Source of the DNA: Denitrobaculum tricleocarpae
GTDB taxonomy: Bacteria; Pseudomonadota; Alphaproteobacteria; Kiloniellales; Kiloniellaceae
DNA: 64,000 bases
Direction: 5' to 3'
NCBI RefSeq assembly: GCF_007004665.1
Contig: NZ_ML660057.1
Coordinates: 248,001 to 312,000, forward strand
In this document: positions 48,733-57,192 of the stretch, piece by piece
Numbering within the stretch: position 1 is the stretch's first letter
Layout: the number at the start of each line of letters is the position of its first letter
Made by a program: the position numbers and the translations under genes
The notes under the pieces: generated by a model
What the model saw: the letters and a program-made list of their open reading frames with translations, nothing else
What the model was told of the DNA's origin: nothing
Databases searched by the model: none

Positions 48733-49764
48733 TTACTGCTCACCGCCGCTTTCCGGCAGTGTGCGTCGCTTGAGCTTCAGCGCGTTTTTGATGCGCATCC
48801 AAAGCCCGAGCAGGCCGTCCGGTGAAAAGAGAACGACCAGAAGAAAAGCGAGTCCGATGACCGTGTTGAAGCGCTCCCGGTCGATCAGATCGATGGCAAA
48901 GTTTTCCAAAAGAACGAAGGCCAGTGCGCCGATGAAGGGTCCGATCGGATGGCGCATGCCCCCGACCACTGCGATGACCAGGATATCGATCACGATATCG
49001 ACACCCACCGAACCCGGCGAAATACGGCCATTGAACCAGACCATCAGAACGCCGGCAGTTCCGGCAATCAGCCCCGCCAGCCAGTAGGCGAAGATCCGGT
49101 GCAGAGTGACATCGTAGCCGATCGCGCGCATGCGCCTGGGGTTGTCGCGGATCGCCTGCAGGCTGAGGCCGAAGGTCGAGCGGGCGCCGTAAAGCACTGC
49201 AAAGAAGAAGAAGGCCGCGACCGCGAGGCTCAGATAATAGAAGGGTGTCGGATCGCGCCAGTAGACGCCGAAGAGAACCGGTGGCTCGACACCGGCATAG
49301 CCGGTGAAGCCATTGAAGATGACGTAATTCTGGCGGACGAAATAGAAAAAGGCGACGGCAATCGCCAGGGTGATCATGATAGTGTAAATACCCTCGGTCC
49401 GGACCGAGATCGCACCTATCAGTGCACTAAAGACCGACGCTGCGAGAATTGCGGTCATAGCCGTGAGCCACCAGGGCCAGCCCAGCCCCATGACCCCGAC
49501 CGAATTCTCCCCAAGGATGGCCATGAGATAACCCGCAAGGCCCGCCACCGTCAGTTGCGACAGGCTGACCATCCCGCCGTAACCGGCCAGCATCATCAGC
49601 GACAGCGCAATGGTACCCAACACCAGGGTGTAAGCGCCGATCTGGAAGATAAAGAAGTTGGACGCGAAGGCCGGATAAAACAACAGAAACACCGCCGCGG
49701 CCAGCGCCGCAGGGTGGATGTTCGGCAGCCGGCTCTTGCCTGCGATGAGAGAAAGGTCGGCCAT
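48733..49764 (-). CDS. LivM-type ABC permease
   Basis: A 343-residue membrane protein with about 9-10 spans of the branched-chain permease family. The family loop is AIRDNPRRMRAIGYDV, and the C-terminus reads HPIGPFIGALAFVLLE. It starts 3 bp after livH. Confidence 0.9.
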   Translation of the reverse strand: MADLSLIAGKSRLPNIHPAALAAAVFLLFYPAFASNFFIFQIGAYTLVLGTIALSLMMLAGYGGMVSLSQLTVAGLAGYLMAILGENSVGVMGLGWPWWLTAMTAILAASVFSALIGAISVRTEGIYTIMITLAIAVAFFYFVRQNYVIFNGFTGYAGVEPPVLFGVYWRDPTPFYYLSLAVAAFFFFAVLYGARSTFGLSLQAIRDNPRRMRAIGYDVTLHRIFAYWLAGLIAGTAGVLMVWFNGRISPGSVGVDIVIDILVIAVVGGMRHPIGPFIGALAFVLLENFAIDLIDRERFNTVIGLAFLLVVLFSPDGLLGLWMRIKNALKLKRRTLPESGGEQ

Positions 49765-49767
49765 GGC

Positions 49768-50778
49768 TCAGCTGTTCCCCATGATACCCTGAGGGCGCAC
49801 CGCAAGCACCACGACCATGATCAGGAAGGTCAGGACCACGCCGTAGGTCGGGAAGTATGCCAGACCGAATTGCTCGGCCAGACCGATCAGCAGCGCACCG
49901 ATCGCTGCGCCTGGCACCGAACCCATGCCACCGACAATCACGACAACGAGCGACGCGAGCAGATAGCGGATATCCTCCCCCGGTGCGATCGAGAGCGCGG
50001 TGCCCCCGATCACGCCCGCGAACCCGGCAAGCCCCGCGCCGATGGCGAAGACCAGGGCGAAGACGAGCTGCACATTGACCCCGCTCGCCGCCAGCATATC
50101 GCGGTCGTTCACGCCGGCGCGAATCATCATGCCGATACGCGTTCGGTTCAGAAACAGCCAGAGCGCGATGCCGACCGCGATGGCCACCCCTAGCACCGCC
50201 AGGCGATAGACCGGGTACTTGATGAAGACCTCTTGCCCTGACGAGCGGATGGTCGAGATGATCGGTAGCTCAGCAGCTCCGAACAGCCACTCCGGCGGCG
50301 CGAACTGATAGGTCGTGCCGGACCAGACCGCGAGCATCAGATCCGCCGCCACGATGGAAACCCCGATGGTGACGAGGGTCTGGCGCAGGTCGTCACCCTC
50401 CATCCGCCGGAACACCAGTACCTGGAGCAGAATACCGGTCACGGCGATCGCGATGAAGGCCACGCCCAGGCCAACGAACCAGTTGCCGGAGGCTTCCGCC
50501 GCTTCGTATCCGATGTAGGCTCCCAGGAGATACATGGAGCCGTGTGCCAGGTTGACGTTGCGCATCAGCCCGAATACGAGCGTAAAGCCGCTGGCCACCA
50601 GGAAATAAAGACCGGCGAGCGTCAAGCCGTTGAGAAAAGTATTCACAAAAGTCTTTTTGCGGCCAAGTGCCGAGACCATCCAGTCCGGCCAAACCGCAAA
50701 AATCATCCAGAGGAAAATACCCGCCAATAAGAGGACGACGATCGCCCAGAAGGTATGGCGCTCGATAAACTTCCTCAA
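49768..50778 (-). CDS. LivH-type ABC permease
   Basis: A 336-residue permease with about 8-9 spans. GLTLAGLYFLVASGFTLVFGLMRNVNLAHG is the LivH hallmark near residue 45. The frame opens with an ATG at 50928, but the first 50 residues there look non-coding. A TTG at 50778 has AGGGAG 12 bp upstream and gives a normal N-terminus, so it is chosen; the start is less certain than the gene. It is first in the 12-gene operon. Confidence 0.85.
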   Translation of the reverse strand: MRKFIERHTFWAIVVLLLAGIFLWMIFAVWPDWMVSALGRKKTFVNTFLNGLTLAGLYFLVASGFTLVFGLMRNVNLAHGSMYLLGAYIGYEAAEASGNWFVGLGVAFIAIAVTGILLQVLVFRRMEGDDLRQTLVTIGVSIVAADLMLAVWSGTTYQFAPPEWLFGAAELPIISTIRSSGQEVFIKYPVYRLAVLGVAIAVGIALWLFLNRTRIGMMIRAGVNDRDMLAASGVNVQLVFALVFAIGAGLAGFAGVIGGTALSIAPGEDIRYLLASLVVVIVGGMGSVPGAAIGALLIGLAEQFGLAYFPTYGVVLTFLIMVVVLAVRPQGIMGNS

Positions 50779-51168
50779 CGGGCTGCGCTCCCTGTTGCGG
50801 TGACCCGAATGTTGACGCTGCTCGCTTTTTGTCGACCAGAACGAGAAAGGGCGCGGCCACAATGTCTGTGGCTGGAGTTTCCGCCGGATCTGCAACGGTG
50901 CAGTGACGCCGGCGAGACCGACGGCCAATGCATCGCGAAGGTCATGGAAACCATGATCTCTCGTGCCTCCCTCGATGCCGTCTCGTTCCAGCAGGACGGC
51001 GTTTTTTTATGGGATGATCCGGCTTTAATCTTCGGAATGCATATCCCGAAGCTTGCACGGCGACGTCCCACACTGCCTTTTGGCGTTGATTTAAGTGTGG
51101 AGAGTAAAATTATTGCTCACAAGCCGGTTTTATTGAGATTTTGGGTAATATTGGGTAATTTGTTTATC
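50779..51168. other. Divergent control region of the liv/Tm-1 operon
   Basis: These 390 bp separate the minus-strand operon from the plus-strand TIM-barrel fragment. They contain two consecutive hairpins (TCATGG-AAA-CCATGA at 50942-50956 and a T-tailed one at 50977-51008), an AT-rich tract at 51110-51170, and a direct repeat TTGGGTAAT at 51141-51149 and 51151-51159. I searched by eye for a -24/-12 sigma-54 promoter and found none. Confidence 0.5.
50977..51008 (+). terminator. Intrinsic terminator with no clear upstream gene
   Basis: GCCGTC and GACGGC pair around a 12-base loop and are followed by GTTTTTTT on the plus strand. No plus-strand gene ends before it, so it may end a small RNA antisense to the liv leader, or attenuate the plus-strand gene at 51169. 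Confidence 0.6.
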
Positions 51169-51885
51169 ATGTTGCGGAATCATTTGAGTTGGAACATCAC
51201 CTTACGCGCCGAGTCTTCGTGGGATTCCGTTGCCTTACCGCCCGCTATTCTGACCGCGAGACCCCGGTTTTCAGACAGTGGAATCCCAGATGAAATTGCC
51301 CTGCTGTTGCCCAATCACAGTGGCGCTTCCGGCCTCATCTCCGAGGTGCACTCCGCGCCATGGCAGATGGAAGCGAGAGCTTTGGGGCTCTTTCTCGCCG
51401 ATCCTTTTTTTAATGCCGAAGCCGAAACGAAAAGGCTGCGCGAAGCCGGGATCAACTGGATCGCAAACTTGCCTTCGGTCGAACAGCAGGATCAGGAATT
51501 TGTCCAGCTCCTTGGCGATGTAGGTCTTGACCGGACTCTCGAAATTGAGCGGCTCAGTCATTTGAGCGCGTCGGGCTTTCGGGTTCTGGCCGTGGTCGCA
51601 GGTCCGCAAGCGGCAAGCGCCGCAACCCGGGTCAATCCGGCCGCGGTATTTGTGATCCCTCCGGTGGCCGACTTTGCGGCCGGCTTTCCGTCGTTCCGTC
51701 AGCGTGGCGCCGCCGCGCGCGAGGTCCTCGACGCCGTCCGGGCAGTGAATTGGAAAGGCCCACTCCTGGGCCTCGCTGCAGAGAGCGAAGTCGCGCACGA
51801 AACACTCTGGCCGGATGCCCTGGATGGCGTCATCTGCCGCCCCGCTCCACTGAAGGCTCAACAGGATTTCCGCGCGCTCCCTTAA
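51169..51885 (+). CDS. Truncated TIM-barrel paralogue of the PEP hydrolase family
   Basis: A frame of up to 238 residues. Its body (REAGINWIANLPSVEQQ, LEIERLSHLSASGFRVLAVV, NPAAVFVIPPVADFA) aligns by eye with the middle and end of the PEP hydrolase-like barrels at 43524 and 51882, in the same order. The N-terminal strands of the barrel are missing, and glycine-rich active-site loops are absent. No ribosome binding site precedes the ATG at 51169, so the start is uncertain. It converges with the regulator gene, overlapping its end by 4 bp. It could be a degenerate sensor or a decaying gene. Confidence 0.6.
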   Translation: MLRNHLSWNITLRAESSWDSVALPPAILTARPRFSDSGIPDEIALLLPNHSGASGLISEVHSAPWQMEARALGLFLADPFFNAEAETKRLREAGINWIANLPSVEQQDQEFVQLLGDVGLDRTLEIERLSHLSASGFRVLAVVAGPQAASAATRVNPAAVFVIPPVADFAAGFPSFRQRGAAAREVLDAVRAVNWKGPLLGLAAESEVAHETLWPDALDGVICRPAPLKAQQDFRALP

Positions 51886-53615
51886 CCCTTCAGACCGTAT
51901 TTTGCCATCTTGTTGTAAAGTGTCTTGCGCGAGATCCCAAGCGCCTCGGCCGTGCGAGTCCGGTGAAATCCATTCCGCCAGAGAGCATCGACCACCCGGC
52001 GTTTCTCAGTTCGCGCGTCCGCTTCATCTCCATCATCGCTTTCGAGCAGACCGGCCAGCTCCTCCGGCTGAATCTGGTGTGTCAGCTTCCGGCCGGCCAA
52101 GCCCCCCAGAAGCCGTTTCAATTCGGCCTCGTTCTCGCTCCAGGTATGTGCCGTCAGAAGCTTTCTTGCCGCAGTCGAAAAATCGCTGCGCCCGGGCGAC
52201 GCGGGCGTAAGCTCCTCGGCGAGCTTATCAAGTACGGCCATCAGGTCCTCGACACGATCCCGCAACGGCGGCACCCGCAGCGTCCAACCGGCCAATAAAC
52301 GGGCCAACTCCGCACCTGACCCGTGGTCTTGGCCCCGCCCCTGATCCCAATCGTCTGACACAAGCACCACACGCGGCAGGACAGAGACCTTCCGGCGGCT
52401 GCCGGGGATGATGAAACTACCGTCGCTCAGGGCGCGCGCAAGACGCCGCTTAAGGGTGGAGGGCAACGCGCTCGGCGCACGGATAACGATGAGACCGAGA
52501 CTCTCGTCGGCGAGAGCCCCCGGGTTGAGACCGGCAAGTTCCGCCGAGCCGAAGAGCCTCCGGCCGACACCCGCCGGAAATTCCTCGGAAAGAAGATCTA
52601 TTTCCAAGACCTTCTTCTTCCCGCGCGCACTCTGATTTTCGAGGGCACGTAATGTAGGCCGCACATCCAGGCCCGGCTCAGCAAAAATCATCAGCGGTGT
52701 CTGCCCGCCTGCGAGTACCCGGAGCCGGCGCAAAAACGCGACCAAGGCCGATGAACGGCCGACAAAACCGCAGCGCTGACCCCAGGTCACCAGCTTGGCG
52801 CTCTCCGTGTCGAGGGCGACACGGCGGTTACTGGCGCGCCGGTAGGCGTCGATCTGATCGGCCACCGAAGCTTCAAACGGCAGGCGTTCAATGGTCGAGC
52901 CGCCAACGTATCCATCGATTGGCGCGCGGGCCGTCACACGCCCCAGGTCCTCTGCCGTTACGATAGGTCCGCCTTCCAGAAGAAACGCCACGCCCGGGTG
53001 AATACGCTTGATCAAACGGCCGATCTCGCGGGCGACCGACGCGGTCTCTTCGATCGAGGCACGCATCCGGTGACCAAACGCACCGCCAGCATTCCAACCG
53101 AGATTCAAACACACCATATCGAGCCCTGCGTCTGCCCCCAGCCGCGCCTGAGTGCGGGTCGCACAGTAAAACATCGTAGTCAGGCCGACGTCCTGAACAG
53201 CCCGCAAGATCTCAACCTCCTTTTCGATACCGCGCCCGGCACGGGACAAGAGCTGTTGCATGGCGTGTGTGTAGTGCATGCCGCTGGGAAAATTCACGGC
53301 ACCGGCAAAGCCGCTTGAGCGCACACGTTCGGCAATTTCAGCCGGATTGCAGCTTTCACCCCATGCGTTGACCCCCAGGAGAACCGGCACTTTGCACTGC
53401 GGCAACAGCTCGCCCACAGCAAAGCTCTGGGTCAGGGATCCGGCATCCAAAATCGGCAGCATGCAGGCAATCGATGGCGCCCCCATGTTTCTGAGCCGGC
53501 CGGCATTGATCGCCAGCAAAAAGTCCGCGCCGCCGCGCTCCGCCGCCAAGGCTGCATTGCCGGAACCAATCGCCGCGCCGACCAGAAAGTCTGTTTCGGA
53601 TTTTGCCAAACGCAT
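51882..53615 (-). CDS. Regulator: TIM-barrel sensor, degenerate AAA+ domain, Fis HTH
   Basis: A 577-residue protein. Residues about 1-262 are a PF09370-type TIM barrel (VPVLLGVNAWG, GFAGAVNFPSG, LNLGWNAGGAFG). About 285-480 follow the outline of a sigma-54 activator AAA+ domain, but Walker A reads AEPGLDVR (no GK-T), no GAFTGA loop is present, and Walker B is replaced by LIVIRAP. About 530-577 form a Fis-type helix-turn-helix (HRTRTAEALGISRKTLYNK). It probably binds the operon's substrate or product and controls the liv/Tm-1 operon, without using ATP or sigma-54. Confidence 0.85.
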   Translation of the reverse strand: MRLAKSETDFLVGAAIGSGNAALAAERGGADFLLAINAGRLRNMGAPSIACMLPILDAGSLTQSFAVGELLPQCKVPVLLGVNAWGESCNPAEIAERVRSSGFAGAVNFPSGMHYTHAMQQLLSRAGRGIEKEVEILRAVQDVGLTTMFYCATRTQARLGADAGLDMVCLNLGWNAGGAFGHRMRASIEETASVAREIGRLIKRIHPGVAFLLEGGPIVTAEDLGRVTARAPIDGYVGGSTIERLPFEASVADQIDAYRRASNRRVALDTESAKLVTWGQRCGFVGRSSALVAFLRRLRVLAGGQTPLMIFAEPGLDVRPTLRALENQSARGKKKVLEIDLLSEEFPAGVGRRLFGSAELAGLNPGALADESLGLIVIRAPSALPSTLKRRLARALSDGSFIIPGSRRKVSVLPRVVLVSDDWDQGRGQDHGSGAELARLLAGWTLRVPPLRDRVEDLMAVLDKLAEELTPASPGRSDFSTAARKLLTAHTWSENEAELKRLLGGLAGRKLTHQIQPEELAGLLESDDGDEADARTEKRRVVDALWRNGFHRTRTAEALGISRKTLYNKMAKYGLKG

Positions 53616-53698
53616 CGTTATTCACGCCTGCTTCTAGTCTTGTCCCTCAACTCTAGCAGGTTTCGGATGCTTTTCGCAGGGTTCCGGTGACGCCGCGA

Positions 53699-54703
53699 TT
53701 AATCGGACCGAATTTTGTCGAGCAACGCGGTCGAGACCTGAATGCCGTCGCGATCATGGCGCTTACGGGCGGCGCGGCGCCCTTGGCCAGGAAGACGTGC
53801 GCCCGGCTGCTCGGTGATGGCACCGGCCAGCGCCGCAATCCGTTCCGCGAAGACATCGCCAGCGCTTGCCGCTGGATCGATTGCGAGGAAGAACTGCCCG
53901 GTACGTGGCGGACCGCCCTTGGTGCCACTGAAGGGCGCCGCGTCGATACCGAGATAGGCGCCGGTCAAGGCCGCCGCCATGACCTCGGTCAACAGCCCAA
54001 TACCGACTCCTTTGTAGCCGCCGGACGGCGCCATCGAACCTCTAATCGCGAGGTCAGGATCACGGGTCGACTGACCATCCGGGTCAAGCGCCCAGCCTTC
54101 GGGGATCGGCCGGCCCTCACGGGCATGCTTCATCACTTCAGACCTGGCGACGACGCTTGCGCTCTGGTCGATTAGAATCGCCGCACCGCCCCCGCCGTCA
54201 GGAACCGCGAGCGAGAAAGGGTTCGTGCCAATCACCGGATGGCTGCCGCCAACCGGCGCGATCGAGGCCGGTGCATTGGTAAAGCCGAGACCGACCAGGC
54301 CCTCTGCCGCGAGCCGTTCCATGTGGTAGCCAAGAACCCCGCAGTTGTAGGAGTTCCGGATCGCGAGCGCAGCGACGCCAAGCTCGCGCGCCCTGGGTAT
54401 GAGCTCGGCAAAACCGGCGTCAATCGCGGCATGGGCAAAGCCGGTGCCCGCATCGACCAGGACGGTCCCCTGCCGCGGAGAAGTGACCTTGGGTACCGCC
54501 TGGCCGTCGACCTTTCCGCAACGCAGGTGTTCGGCATAGATCGGCAGGTACATCAGGCCATGGCTGGCGATTCCCTCCCGCTCCGCGGCGGCGATGGCAC
54601 GGGCGAGCGGGCGAGCGCTCTCAGTCCGGGCTCCGGCGGCTTCCAGGATCTCAACGGCCAGCGCCTCGATCTCGCCCGGGTTCATGGTCACGCTCTCGGT
54701 CAT
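53699..54703 (-). CDS. Ldh family oxidoreductase (malate/lactate/ketimine reductase type)
   Basis: A 334-residue NAD(P)H-dependent enzyme of the malate/L-lactate/delta1-piperideine-2-carboxylate reductase family (PF02615-like). The catalytic histidine is in REGIASHGLMYLP; GTNPFSLAVPDG and GSMAPSGGYKGVG are typical. In this amine- or amino-acid-related cluster, imine or 2-oxo acid reduction is plausible. It follows the DUF3726 gene by 14 bp. Confidence 0.88.
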   Translation of the reverse strand: MTESVTMNPGEIEALAVEILEAAGARTESARPLARAIAAAEREGIASHGLMYLPIYAEHLRCGKVDGQAVPKVTSPRQGTVLVDAGTGFAHAAIDAGFAELIPRARELGVAALAIRNSYNCGVLGYHMERLAAEGLVGLGFTNAPASIAPVGGSHPVIGTNPFSLAVPDGGGGAAILIDQSASVVARSEVMKHAREGRPIPEGWALDPDGQSTRDPDLAIRGSMAPSGGYKGVGIGLLTEVMAAALTGAYLGIDAAPFSGTKGGPPRTGQFFLAIDPAASAGDVFAERIAALAGAITEQPGARLPGQGRRAARKRHDRDGIQVSTALLDKIRSD

Positions 54704-54717
54704 GGGCGAAAACTCCT

Positions 54718-55422
54718 TTAATCTCGGTCAATGAGGCCGGCACCAGCGCCCGCCCGGCGCGAAGCCTCGGTAGCCGGTGCATAGGTACGTTGGGCAAAGT
54801 GGTCGAGCCTGCGCCACAGCTCCACCGGAAGAACGTGGGCGTCTGATCCCGGCCGGCGCAGTTCGCCGGGTGTTTCCATTATCCGGGTGACCAAGAGTTC
54901 ACGGCTCAATGGTACCGTCACGGCCCACCAATCCCTCGCCACCGGTCCTTCGCTCGTGGCATGAACCAGGAAATCACCTCCACGAAGCGTCATCGCGCAA
55001 TCGAGATCACGGGCAGCCCGGCAGAGAAACGGCACCACCAGAACCGGCCAGATCACCGGTCCAAGACGAAAGCTGCCGCCCTGGACAATGGTTTTCGCCC
55101 GGTCAGAGAGTGCGGCGCCGCTCGCAATGGGACAGAGCGCCTCGGCATTGCAATGCCAAACATCACCGTCGATACGGGGTGCATGCTCCGGAACCGCGGC
55201 GTCGACTTCATTCAGTACGGCAACGAGGGCTTCCGGACCCGGCAGGCGATAAGCCGCCAGCCAGCGCGCCGCGCGACCCGCCTCTTCCGCCATGCCCCAG
55301 GTGAAGCCGGCGCCGCGCGCCGCTTTGCGGCCCATGGCATCGATCTCGGCCAGCGAAACCCGCCAATCGCCGATGACATCCTTTCCCGGCCCGCTCGGGG
55401 ACTGGATCGTTGGATCGCTCAT
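54718..55422 (-). CDS. DUF3726 family protein
   Basis: A 234-residue soluble protein that I recognise as DUF3726 from its start (SLAEIDAMGRKAARGAGFTWG MAEEAGRAARWLA region) and the stretch PLSRELLVTRIMETPG. No function is known. It is coupled by a 4-bp overlap to the larger unknown gene before it and sits in a BCCT/dehydrogenase cluster. Confidence 0.7.
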   Translation of the reverse strand: MSDPTIQSPSGPGKDVIGDWRVSLAEIDAMGRKAARGAGFTWGMAEEAGRAARWLAAYRLPGPEALVAVLNEVDAAVPEHAPRIDGDVWHCNAEALCPIASGAALSDRAKTIVQGGSFRLGPVIWPVLVVPFLCRAARDLDCAMTLRGGDFLVHATSEGPVARDWWAVTVPLSRELLVTRIMETPGELRRPGSDAHVLPVELWRRLDHFAQRTYAPATEASRRAGAGAGLIDRD

Positions 55423-57086
55423 CGCGGTGCCTGCAGGATTTCCTGGGGGAACGGTGCATCCCGGTACATGCAGATGCGCACCCAGCGATCCGAGCGCGGA
55501 TCGAAGCGGTCGGCGCCGAAGAACGACAGCTTGCAGCGCAGCAGATCGATCGGCATCAGGTCCGATGAGATGAGGTTGTCGCGAATCTCCGCGTAGGAAT
55601 AGCGCGCCGCGATCTGGGCGCGGCGGGCGGTGTGACGGTGCTCCGGATGCGCCAGCAGGAACGCCGCAACAGATAGCTCCCCCTGCCAGTGGTCGAGATC
55701 CGCCGCCATCTGCGCGGCGTCGCGGCCCGTCGAGAGCGGTTGCTCGTACTCCGCGCCCTCTTCACTGGCGCGTTCACCAAGCCGGGGCTCAAGCTTTTCC
55801 TCCGACACATACCAGAAGCGGGCGCAGTTCGGCGCTGATTCATAGTCCACGGAGAGCGCCCAATCGAAGACTTCGGCCAAAATGCCGCGCAGGGTCTGCG
55901 TGGTCATGCTGCCGTCGATCCGGAAGGCGGCGTCCTCATCGGCATCCATGCAATCGGCAAGGTCATCGACAAGATCTCCTTGCGGCTCGAGCAGCAGCGA
56001 GACCAGAAGCTCCTGACCTTCGAGGGAGAGTACGTCTTCCGCCCAGAGCCAAAGCAGATTCCAGGGCATTGGCTTGTCAAAGCTGTCATCAGGTTTGCAG
56101 CGCGCAGTCAAAGCATCGAGGTCTTTGCGGAGTCCGGCCAGTTTTTGCTCCTGCACCGGATGCTCCGACCGCCACAAAGCAACGTTTTCGGTGGCCCGGA
56201 CAAGTGCGCTCCGAAAGCCCTCAACACTATTCTGATCGGCCGCTGCAAGAGCACGCACCCGCGCCAGCGCTTCCTCACGCGCCAGGATCCAGTTGTTGAG
56301 CAGAACCGGATGATTGATCAGAAAGGGCGCCATGCCGAGCCCGGTCGAGTTCCCCACCCCGAAGCGGCGGCGCAAGTCCGGGTCAATGGTGACAGCTTGC
56401 GCGCCGTCCCTGACCCGGGCCATGTGCTCGACCAGATCGAGCGTGAAGCTGCGGGTCAGCCAGACCGACAGCATCTCGGCCTGGAAGGGCCCCTTCAGTT
56501 CCGGCCGGCCCGCGATCTTCACACGGTCGGCGGCCCCGAACTTGCCCGAACCGTAAACCGCGGTTGTGCGCATAAGGTATCCAACTGCGTCAATCTCCGC
56601 GCGATCCGGCTGACGGCCCTCCGCCAGGCACCCGACGACATACTCGAAGAGCCGTACCGAGCGATTGGCGCGGGAGAGTGAAAGTTCATCGTCCGACACC
56701 CGGCCTGCCTCCTGTTTCGGAACATTCCGCGCCAGCCGATCAATGTCGTTTTCAGTCGGCACCCCGTCGAAGAGTGCAAAGGTCGCGTCCCAGGCCGTCG
56801 CAATGACCCGGTCCGAACGCATCTCATCGGGCAGATCATGAGCGAAACACACCAGGGAATAAGCCCGTTCGGGGCCCAGCACGCTGTAGACCGCATGGCC
56901 GACACCCTTGTCGTCGATCTCCCAGCAGCGCCGTTCGAAGCGCCAGGCCTCGCGCGCAAGACGGCGCAGCAGGCTCTGCATAAACGACAAGCGCGTCGGA
57001 TGAAACGATCCCATCCGCGCCAAACGCATGACGTTATCCGCGGATCGCAGCGGCACGTCGGCTTCATGTTTGCGAGGCAAGGTCAC
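55419..57086 (-). CDS. Conserved hypothetical protein, 555 residues
   Basis: A cytoplasmic protein without signal peptide or membrane spans, rich in Arg, Asp and Leu. I do not recognise the family. Visible features are the N-terminal HPTRLSFMQSLLRRLAREAW, a central GVGNSTGLGMAPFLINHP stretch that looks like a conserved functional loop, and a helical C-terminal half ending with DRWVRICMYRDAPFPQEIL. It starts with GTG behind AGGAAAG. Its 4-bp overlap with DUF3726 implies the two work together. Confidence 0.7.
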   Translation of the reverse strand: MTLPRKHEADVPLRSADNVMRLARMGSFHPTRLSFMQSLLRRLAREAWRFERRCWEIDDKGVGHAVYSVLGPERAYSLVCFAHDLPDEMRSDRVIATAWDATFALFDGVPTENDIDRLARNVPKQEAGRVSDDELSLSRANRSVRLFEYVVGCLAEGRQPDRAEIDAVGYLMRTTAVYGSGKFGAADRVKIAGRPELKGPFQAEMLSVWLTRSFTLDLVEHMARVRDGAQAVTIDPDLRRRFGVGNSTGLGMAPFLINHPVLLNNWILAREEALARVRALAAADQNSVEGFRSALVRATENVALWRSEHPVQEQKLAGLRKDLDALTARCKPDDSFDKPMPWNLLWLWAEDVLSLEGQELLVSLLLEPQGDLVDDLADCMDADEDAAFRIDGSMTTQTLRGILAEVFDWALSVDYESAPNCARFWYVSEEKLEPRLGERASEEGAEYEQPLSTGRDAAQMAADLDHWQGELSVAAFLLAHPEHRHTARRAQIAARYSYAEIRDNLISSDLMPIDLLRCKLSFFGADRFDPRSDRWVRICMYRDAPFPQEILQAPR

Positions 57087-57192
57087 GGGTCATGCTTTCC
57101 TGTTTTCAAGCCTTTAAATGACAAACGCTATCAACTTACCGGTAACCGGCACCCCTGCACGTTACTTTGCAAGGACGCCGGCATCCCGCTGC

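Noticed and set aside
48949-50193. 414-residue plus-strand frame opposite livM/livH
   Set aside because: Highly charged His/Asp/Arg-rich translation typical of antisense of membrane-protein genes.
50779-51250. Sigma-54 promoter for the liv/Tm-1 operon
   Set aside because: No TGGCAC-N5-TTGC pattern found by eye on either strand, and the neighbouring regulator lacks the GAFTGA loop.
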